Part shown: positions 56,101 to 64,000 of the stretch, in pieces | Position numbering within the stretch: the first letter of the stretch is position 1 | How the letters are laid out: each line of letters begins with the position of its first letter | Source of the DNA: Fulvia fulva | Taxonomy: Eukaryota; Ascomycota; Dothideomycetes; Mycosphaerellales; Mycosphaerellaceae | Assembly (NCBI RefSeq): GCF_020509005.1 | Contig: NC_063017.1 | Span: forward strand, 4,960,001 to 5,024,000 | Reading direction: 5' to 3' | DNA length: 64,000 nt | Program-made: the position numbers and the translations under genes | Notes under the pieces: generated by a model | The model's database searches: none | What the model saw: only the letters and a program-made list of their open reading frames with translations | What the model was told of the DNA's origin: nothing

Positions 56101-57139
56101 GAGATATAGATCTTGGTATCACCTTTACTAACTAGCCGAGTCGAGCGCTATAGCGTAATCCTATTAGAAGGAAGCCCTTTAGGGCGAAATTTTCCGATAG
56201 GGGATTATTAGAGACACCGTTATAAAGGCTAGGAGAAAATATTAAGGCGGTTTTAATACTATCGAAGGCCAATAACGGTAGATCTATATAGAACCTACCT
56301 AAGTCATCAATACTATAGTAACCGCTATTTATATAACTTCCCCCTCCCCTAAAGGATATTAGGGAATACTAGAAGTTTAGAGATTAGGGTACTCTAATAA
56401 AAGAAAAAGAAGATGTCGTTCAGTTCGACCTATCCGAACACCTAGCGCCACCTTAGGTTGTAGGCAATAAGAGGTTAAGGGGGGACGGAGATGATAACTC
56501 TAAAGAGTATAAGGCTAAACACTATAAGGCTCTTATCGCCTAGATGTTCTATCTAGACCCTATAATAAGCTAGGTAGAGGAGATTCTGAACGACGTAGAA
56601 GAACATACATTTGCTACTATTAGGTAGGCTATAGCCTATTAGTAGGAAGTGCTAATCCTAAAGTCCTATAAGGTAGCCGTAGGAGACCCCGAATAGGGAT
56701 ATATATAGAGAGAGGCAATCGAGAACGAACTTATTACCTCAGTAAGCAATAATACCTAGGAAGTAGTTGTACCGCTAAAGGGTGCGAATCTAATTACTTC
56801 AAGGTAGGTCTTTGATATAAAAAGAATGATTAGTAGAGCGATTAAGAAGTTTAAGGCAAGACTAGTTATAAGAGGGCTTTTATAGAAATATAGGGTTAAC
56901 TTTGAAGAGACCTTTATACCTACTATTAGACATAATACTCTACAAGTATCTATAGTAGTAGTGTGTAAGAGAGATCTCGAGATGCACCTAGTAGATATAA
57001 ATAATGCTTTTACCTAAAGTAGCCTTCTTAAAGACATCTATATAATCCTACCCCTAGGAGTTAAAGCACCTCTAAACATAGTGTTTAAGGTCCTACGAAG
57101 CCTTTATAGGCTTAAGTAAGTAGCTAGAGACTAGAACAA
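53197..57139 (+). pseudogene. Copia-B2 gag, protease, integrase and N-part of reverse transcriptase
   Basis: Aligns base for base with the Copia-B coding strand, with TAG/TAA stops at Trp and Gln codons throughout. The break falls in the reverse transcriptase: the left part ends at the codons for R-D-W-N (57,125-57,139) and the sequence resumes after Gypsy-3 with the codons for N-K-L-C. The short minus-strand open frame at 55,196-55,402 is an antisense shadow. Confidence 0.9.
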
Positions 57140-57658
57140 TGTCAGGGCGAGAGCCTAGCCTATAAGATATAAGAGTAAAAGCGAGAATGTAGGTACGAAG
57201 TATAGATATAAAGGGTATAGTGTAATTGCTACATAAAACGAAAGACGAAGAAAGTAAGAGAGGCCTAGAGAAGGCCAGATACTTATACGCGACCCTCGCG
57301 AGTACGTGTCCCCGTATTAATAGGGCTAACCCGTACGAAGCCGCGCTTAGTAGCTTTACTCAAAACCTTATTCTAACCGGCCCTACGTTCCGAGTCTTCT
57401 ACGTACTTCTTCTAGGGTCTAGCGTAGTCGCGGGTGCTCGCGGGAGTGCCGTGAGTCATATAGTCACAAGCCGAAGTGAATCTATTAAGGTTTAGTAGAG
57501 TAGTAAATTTAGAGGGCTAGGTCCCGTAGTAAATATTACGGGGTATATAATTCTTAGCGCTTATATACTAAGCTAGACCTTTACTTCTTAACGACTTCTG
57601 AGTACTCTAAGGCTCTTCTATCCCTACCTTCTATATACTCTATAGGGAGACTATAATA
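57140..57658 (-). repeat. Gypsy-3 3' LTR
   Basis: 519 bp beginning TGTCAGGGCG and ending ACTATAATA. It keeps more CpA/TpG than the right LTR in places, so the two copies were hit unequally. Confidence 0.92.
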
Positions 57659-60600
57659 GTAGCCTCCCCGAATAAAGCTAAGTTCCTACGAAGCCGTAGT
57701 AGTTCTATATATCGAGGATGTTTAGCTTTAGTACTAGGCCTAGGCCTAATGTTATAGTCGATATACTATTAGTAAGCCCCGTCGAAGAGCTTAGATTCAA
57801 AAAGCCTACCGATATTGACCTCTAGGCCGTCTACGTAGGCGTAGTATTCTTCGATTGCTTAACGATTAAATATAATATATTAGATAGGTTCCTATAAGGT
57901 ATCCTACTTAGGGCAACCTTACTATTCGACTTTATACTTAATCGGCGGTAACCCTTTAATATCGTTAGGCTCTACGCGGATTCTCCGGATCTTACGGACG
58001 GTATAGTCGTTAGAAGGTAGGTTAACCGGCTCATCGACTTCTACTTTATCGGGAGGACCTAGTATATCTTAGTTTTAGTTCGGGAATAGGTCCTTAGCCG
58101 ACGGCCGAAGGCGTACGGGATAGAAGACGTCGTAGATCTTTATGTTCGTAGGAAGAGCTAGACGGTAGGCGTATAAACTAATACGCTCGGTAATCTTAAA
58201 AGGACCTAGGTTCTTCTAGCTTAGCTTCTTAGAGGGGCGGTCCGTCTTAATATTCTTAGAGTTAAGGTAGACTATATCGCCTACTTAGTAGTCGGGAGCT
58301 AGCTAGTAACGACGATTAGCTTAATCCTCGTAGATTGCTTATACGTATACTATCTCGTCGTAGACTTCTTTATAGATCTATAAGAGTATAGTAGCGAACT
58401 CGTCTACTGCTTACTCGTTTACGTCTTTAGTAGGCGGGAGAGGCTCTTCTAGTTCTATACCTATACGAGGGTAGTAACCTCTCGTAGTATAGAAGGGAGA
58501 GTAGCTAGTAGTCTCCGAGTCCTAGTTACGAGTAGCGAACTCTACCGTAGGGATATACTAAGGCTAATCCTTCTAGTAGTAGTCGACGAAGTAACGAAGG
58601 ACCTACTCGAGGATAGCGTTCGTATTTTCGGTCTAGCCGTCGGTCTATAGCTAAAAACTGGTCGAGAGGTTATACTTAATACCTAGGATAGTATATAGAC
58701 GCTTCTAGAAGTACGAGATGAACTAGGAGCCTCTATTAGAGGTGATACTATCCGGGAGGCCTTAAAAGCGCTAGACGAATTCGTAGAATAAGCGAGTAGT
58801 CTATTTTACGGTTATACTCTAGTACGGGATTATATACCGGTCCTTAGAGTAACGGTCTACGATCACTAGAAGGGCCTTTACCTTTACGCCGCTAAAGGTC
58901 TTACCGTAAGGAAGATCGGTAATATAGTCTATAGTAATGTACTTCTACGGACGATTAGGAGCCGGGAGAGGGTATAAGATACCGTAGGGGCGGTAGCGGT
59001 TAGCTTTAGCTCTTCGGTAAGTAGCGTAGTTTAGTACGTAGCGGCGGACGTCCTTCTAGGAATACGGCTACTAGTAATACCTAGCGAGGAGCTTATAGGT
59101 CTTAGCTACGCCTAGGTGACCCCTAGAGGCGGAGTCGTAGACGATTTGAAGAATCTTAGCTCGGATATTAGAGCCTTCGGGCTACGGTACGTAAAGCTTC
59201 TTACGGAAGTAGACGACACCTTCCTAGAGCTCGTACTTAGATAGCGAGAAACCCGGGAATGTCCTTGTGCTAGATTTAAGGGCCTAAACTAACTCTTAGG
59301 CGTCTAGGTCGGTATCGTACGCTATTCGTACTCGTACTATAATGCCTTTAGGTTGCTCCTTATTATTAAACCCCTTAAAGTCTAACTCGGATAAGCCGTC
59401 GGTCGTTACTAAGCCCTCTTTATCGTCGTTTAAGTCCTTAGCGTCCGAGGCGTATTCTTTAGGCTCGGATTTATTATCACTCTCGTTAAGGTAGGTAGGA
59501 GCGAGCACGAGAGTAGTAAAGGAAGCGGCGAGCGTAGGCTAGCCGTTCGATAGGTACTCTCGAAGCTCGGAAGAGAGGTTATGCTCTTTAATAACTCGTT
59601 GCTCTACGATTTACTAGCCCCCTCTTCGATTAACTAGAGAGTTACTAGGGCGGCGGGTAAGGGCGTCGGCTATCGAGTTAGCCTTACCGGGCGTATACGA
59701 GATTATAAAGTTGAACCGGGAGAGGAACTCGCTCTAGCGGGCCTAGCGACGATTAAGTAGCTTGCTCTTTATAAAGTAGACGAGGTTCTTATAGTCGGAG
59801 CTTACTTAGACGGGCATAGTAGAGCCTTCGAGCTCGGGGCGCTACTCTTTAAAAGCTTTAACGATAGCGAGAAGCTCCTTGTCGTAGATCTCGTAGTTAT
59901 ACTCCGTAGCGGTCATCTTCTTAGAGAGGAAGGCGACAGGTAACTAGGGAGATTTAGGCGAGCGGCGTTATAGTAGGACACCGCCTACTACGCCGTCGGA
60001 TACGTTAGTCTCTATACGGGTCTCTAGTTTGAAATCGAAGTACTATAGAAGCGGGTTCTTAATAAACTTCGCTTTAAGTAAGTCAAAAGCCTCCTAGCAT
60101 TCGTCGGTCTAGGCAAACTTCTTACTCTTACGCGTGAGCTTCGTTAAAGGGCGTACTACGCCCGAGAATACGTAGATAAAGCGGCGGTAGAAGTTAGTAA
60201 AGCCTAGGAAACCCTCGACCTCCTTAACGTTTGTAGGAGTATCCTATTCGACGATAGCGTCGATCTTCTCTTAGTCTATCTTAATGCCGTCTACGGTAAT
60301 AATCAAACTAAGGAACTTGACTTCGGTCTTCTTAAACTCGTACTTATTAATATCGAGCTATAAGCCGGCGTCTACGAGCTTCTAAAGGACCTTATAGACG
60401 TGCTCGCGGTACTCCTCCTTAGTCTCGCTATAGACTAGGATGTCGTCGATATAGGTAGTATAGAACTGATCGAGGAACTCCTAAAGGATGTCGTTAATAA
60501 AGTTCTAGAAGGTACTAGGCCCGTTATAAACGCCGAAGGGTATAACGAGCGACTCGAATAGCCCGTAGCGAGTACGGAAGGCTATAAGATACTCGTATCC

Positions 60601-62909
60601 TTTAACTATTCGTAACTTGTTAAACGTAGCGATAACATCGAGCTTAGTGAAGTACTTAGCCTTAGAGAGGCGCTCGAGCGTCTCCTAAATTAACGGTATT
60701 AGGTAGCGGTTCTTCTTTATAATAGCGTTTAAGCCTCGGTAGTCTACGTAGAAGCGTAGGCTACCGCCGGGCTTCTTAACAAACATAACGGGACTACTAG
60801 CGCTAGAACGGCTCGCTCGAATAAACCCCTTCTTTAGGTTTTCTTCGAGGTATCTCTTAAGGACGATAAGCTCTTCTCGGGAAATAGAATATAGCGGTCC
60901 GAACGGTATCTCTACACCTTCTTCTAGCTTAATCTTATAGTCGTAAGGGCGATAAGGAGGTAGCTCGTCTACGGCTTTAGTATCAAATACGTAGAGGATG
61001 TAGTATACCTAAGGAGGGACCTTCGTAGTAGGGTCGGTAGGTGTACGCTTCTTATCGAGCTTCTCGAGGGCGATATCGATATCGCGGAGAGAGGCGGCGA
61101 AGACTTAAGCTTTAGGCTACTTAGTAGTAGTAGTAAAGGTAGCGGCGTTTACCTAGAAGATCTTAGTATACTTAGGACCGCGCTAAGGCGGCGGAGAAGG
61201 CGGAGGTACCGGAGGAGCTTCTAGAGGGAAGCTAATAGTAAGGGAAGTCTAGTCGATAATAGGTTAGTATCGTCTAAACTAGGAGAGGCCGAGGATAAAC
61301 TTCTAACACGGTAGGGACGTAAGGAAGCTAGTAATCGACATACGCTTGCCTCCGAGAGTGATTTACGTGTGTATAACATAAGTAATCTTACTAGTAGTAG
61401 TCTCTATACCGTTAAAGAGTTCAAGGGTACGAGGGTACTTTAGTTCCTAGGGTTCGAGGTTAAGAGAGGCCGCGAGTTTATAGTCTATAAAAGACTCGCC
61501 TAGTACGCTAGTGTCTATAAGAGTGAGATTAGAAGAAGAGAGTTTCTTTAAGCCGATATTTATATTCGTAACGAACGGTTTATAAGCGTAGTCCTTACCC
61601 GTCTCGTCGTATAGGTCTAGCTATACTATATTGATCTTCAACTTCTTTCCTCTCTTTACTTTCGGTAAACGTTATTCTTAGTCTTTATCGCGTCGATAAG
61701 GAAGACCTAGGCTTTTTCCTACTTAGTAGGAGTAGTAGGAGTAGGCTCGATAGCGCCGATAGCGCCGCGAACCGGGTTGCGGGCGTTACGGGTAGCGAGC
61801 TACGGACAGTTAACTACGATATAGCCTAGACCGCCGTAGTAGGTATAGAGTCCGGCCTAGCGACGGCGAAGCTTCTCTTCGGGAGTAAGCTTACCGTTAA
61901 CGAGGCCCTAGACTCGAGGGACGGCGGTACTAGCGCTAAGATCTATAGCGTTACCTATAGAGACGGGAGGGAGAGCCGTAGGAGCGGCGGCGCCTAGTAG
62001 AGTAGCGAAGTAGCTTCCGGGACTACGAGGCTAACGACCTTAAGAACGGGAAGCGAGGAGAGAGGCGGTATGTTTTATATTAGAGTCGAGGCGCTAGTAG
62101 GTCTCGACGAGCTTACGGAAGCTTATAGTACCGACGTCCTTGTCCTCGAGGGCTCGAAGAAGCTCTACTAATAAGCCACGGCGGAGAGTGCTCTTCTTAG
62201 TCTCTTCGTTATAGCCGGTAAACCCGATGTCGCTATTAAAGGCCGCGAGGTACTCGGTAAAGCTCTTATTCTTCTAGAGGAGGTTATAGATAGCGTTCTA
62301 GGCGGTAGCTCTACGGTCTAGATCACTAAATGTAGCACGGAGGTCCTATATTAAGGTAAGGACGTCCGGGTAGCTAATAGTCTACGTAGCGTTATTAATA
62401 TAGTATTATACCTAAGCCGCGGCGTCTCCCCGAAGGAGGGAGAAGACGTACGTAACCCTATCCTTCTCTTATAGAAAGTAGTCGGCATTAGCTAATAGCT
62501 TAATAGTAAGCTATGTCTTAAATGCCTAGAACTTGCTCTTATTACCGTCGAACTCGTCTAGGTCGTTAACCTTCTTAGAGAAGTACTAACGGCGGTTATC
62601 GTCGGCGTACGGTACGAGGTTCTAGAAGGTATTCATAATACCTTAAAGGTATATTACTTAGTTATTTACTTACTCGACCTACTAGGCGGTCTCGCGGAAA
62701 GAGGAGACGGTACGGTTAATAAGAGCGTAGGCAGTATCGGGGTTAGCGTTTACCTAGGTACCGAAGGTAGCGGCGTTCGAGAAGGGGATATTAGCCTACT
62801 TACTAAAGTAGAATAGAGTGTCTTAGTTATCGAGGTTAATACCTCTATCGGTAGCGTAGTCACCTATAAGGATGACTCGAGTAGTTAACGGTTTGTTAGT
62901 CTTTCGTAA
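57659..62909 (-). pseudogene. Gypsy-3 gag-pol (RIP-mutated)
   Basis: Minus-strand reading through stops. Integrase end LGPFKITERISLYAYRLALP (about 58,130-58,200) is followed by a chromodomain-like KYKVEQQGCPKQDTLQEPI (about 57,850-57,930). Reverse transcriptase has an intact YIDDILV box (about 60,430-60,450). RNase H has [20 protein letters not shown] (about 59,820-59,900). The gag-like part at the right shows no motif I would name. A 70-aa minus-strand open piece at 59,296-59,508 lies between integrase and RNase H. Stops are mainly TAG. Confidence 0.8.
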
Positions 62910-63428
62910 TATTAGGGCGAGAGCCTAGCCTATAAGATATAAGAGTAAAAGCGAGAATGTAGGTACGAAGTATAGATATAAAGGGTATAGTATAATTGCT
63001 ATATAAAACAAAAGACGAAGAAAGTAAGAGAGGCCTAGGGAAGGCTAGATACTTATACGCGACCCTCGCGAGTACGTGTCCCCGTATTAATAGGGCTAAC
63101 CCGTACGAAGCCGCGCTTAGTAGCTTTACTTAAAACCTTATTCTAACCTACCCTACGTTCCGAGTCTTCTACGTGCTTCTACTAGGGTCTAGCGTAGTCG
63201 CGGGTGCTCGCGGGAGTGCCGTAAGTTATATAGTTACAAGCCGAAGTGAATCTATTAAGGTTTAGTAGAGTAGTAAATTTAGAGGGCTAGGTCCCGTAGT
63301 AAATATTACGGGGTATATAATTCTTAGCGCTTATACACTAAGCTAGACTTTCACTTCTTAACGACTTCTAAGCACTCTAAGGCTCTTCTGTCCCTACCTT
63401 CTATATACTCTATAGGGAGACTATAACA
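62910..63428 (-). repeat. Gypsy-3 5' LTR
   Basis: 519 bp, start mutated to TATTAGGGCG (from TGTCAGGGCG), end ACTATAACA. Followed by TSD AACAA. Confidence 0.92.
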
Positions 63429-63433
63429 AACAA

Positions 63434-64000
63434 GCTCTATATTACGAAGCTAGAGAAGATTAGATTTACCTAGTCCTAGGTAGATCTATACCTACTTATC
63501 TATACGGATAGAGACCTTATAGTCCTTATCTATATAGATGATATATCTATTATAGCTCCGAAGTTATTAGATGTTTAGTAGTTGAAGGCTAAGCTTAGAA
63601 AAGTGTTTAAGATTAAAGATCTTAGTGAACCTACGAAGATCCTTAGAATAAGGATTATAAGAGACAGGTCCTAAGGCACTTTAAAGCTTAATTAAGGACA
63701 CTATGTCTACGCTAACTTAGCTAAGATAAACATAGCTAGAGAGAAGGCTACGCTAACCTACTTACCTATAGAGAGCTACGAGTATTTAGTGCCTACGGTA
63801 CCTATAGATAAGATGTGTAACAAACAGGATTACTAGAGCTACAATAGTACCTAGATGTAGCTAATAACAATAATAAGGCTAGACTTAGCATTCCCCCTTA
63901 GAAGAATTAGCTCATATGTTACTAATCCCTCGTAGTAGTATATAAAGGCTTTAAAGAAGCTCTCCCGATACCTACGGTCGTACCTAGTCCTAGGTCTTAT
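63434..64000 (+). pseudogene. Copia-B2 reverse transcriptase C-part, cut by the window end
   Basis: Resumes with codons matching N-K-L-C-V-A-K-L-E-K of Copia-B. It passes the catalytic box at about 63,530-63,545, where TATATAGATGAT reads Y-I-D-D (Copia-B has HVDD), and continues to the end of the window with many stops. Confidence 0.88.

Larger units (their letters stand above)
57140..63428 (-). mobile_element. Gypsy-3: Ty3/Gypsy chromovirus (RIP-saturated)
   Basis: 6,289 bp, LTRs of 519 bp at each end, TSD AACAA (57,135-57,139; 63,429-63,433). It lies in the Copia-B2 reverse transcriptase. Minus orientation: CTCCCC (polypurine complement) follows the left LTR, gag-like region at the right (about 61,700-62,900), then protease, reverse transcriptase, RNase H, integrase and a chromodomain-like end. 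No frame is intact. A third Gypsy family, with LTRs unlike those of Gypsy-1 and Gypsy-2. Confidence 0.92.
51828..64000 (+). mobile_element. Copia-B2: RIP-saturated relative of Copia-B, split twice, cut by window end
   Basis: Colinear with the reverse complement of Copia-B. Left LTR 51,828-51,842 plus 52,978-53,196, PBS region GGTTATAAGCCC (53,197-53,208, TGAG changed to TAAG), internal 53,197-57,139, then 63,434-64,000 after Gypsy-3. Differences from Copia-B are overwhelmingly C to T or G to A, mostly CpA/TpG to TpA. The gag start codon is ATA (53,724-53,726). Stops occur in all domains. The last bases correspond to the RNase H region; the right LTR lies beyond the window. Confidence 0.93.

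Noticed and set aside
57226..57495. 89-aa plus-strand frame
   Set aside because: Lies wholly within the Gypsy-3 LTR, and the equivalent is broken in the other LTR.
11748..64000. Starship-type giant element carrying the HET gene as cargo
   Set aside because: No tyrosine-recombinase captain gene or element boundary is visible; the block is explained by ordinary nested transposons.

Overview
The window looks like a filamentous ascomycete chromosome, probably a dothideomycete. The grounds are 43-53 bp spliceosomal introns, a HET-domain gene, large GPI-anchored Ser/Thr/Asp-rich surface proteins, F-box-like paralogues, Tad1-type LINEs, Fot1/pogo elements and repeat-induced point mutation (RIP). 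It has two unlike halves.

Positions 1-15,330 are ordinary, balanced-GC gene space. From the left: an F-box-like gene (154-1431) with a frameshifted tandem paralogue (1594-3084); on the minus strand, a membrane-anchored aspartic-protease-like protein with degenerate catalytic motifs (3116-4826, one intron); a tandem pair of large, probably GPI-anchored wall proteins (5605-8063 and 8675-11595) with a conserved intron; a HET-domain gene (11748-13586); and a two-repeat Myb-like gene on the minus strand (14857-15330) with two in-frame stops, both explicable as CpA to TpA.

Positions 15,331-64,000 are stacked transposons. A Fot1/pogo element (15,572-17,419) lies beside an old Gypsy remnant. A Ty3/Gypsy chromovirus (Gypsy-1, 18,040-43,820, TSD TCGTT) has been split by four insertions: Copia-A (19,279-24,894, TSD GTTAT), a 5'-truncated Tad1-like LINE (25,134-28,118, 12-bp TSD), an opposite-strand Tad1-like LINE (30,999-35,838, 16-bp TSD) and Copia-B (38,143-43,679, no TSD and a 38-bp target deletion). 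Without them Gypsy-1 is about 6.8 kb. Next comes Gypsy-2 (44,436-51,657, TSD CTACC), only lightly mutated. Last is Copia-B2 (51,828 to the window end), a heavily RIP-mutated plus-strand relative of Copia-B, itself split by an internally deleted Fot1 copy (51,843-52,975) and by Gypsy-3 (57,140-63,428, TSD AACAA).

Three mutation tiers are visible. Copia-A and Copia-B are open end to end with near-identical LTRs. Gypsy-2 is partly mutated. Gypsy-1, Gypsy-3, both LINEs, both Fot1 copies and Copia-B2 are saturated with CpA/TpG to TpA changes. Aligning intact Copia-B with Copia-B2 by eye shows the RIP signature directly. The most informative junction is the Fot1 copy in the Copia-B2 LTR: its TA target exists only after RIP turned a CA into TA, so RIP came before the insertion, and the Fot1 copy was then mutated in turn.
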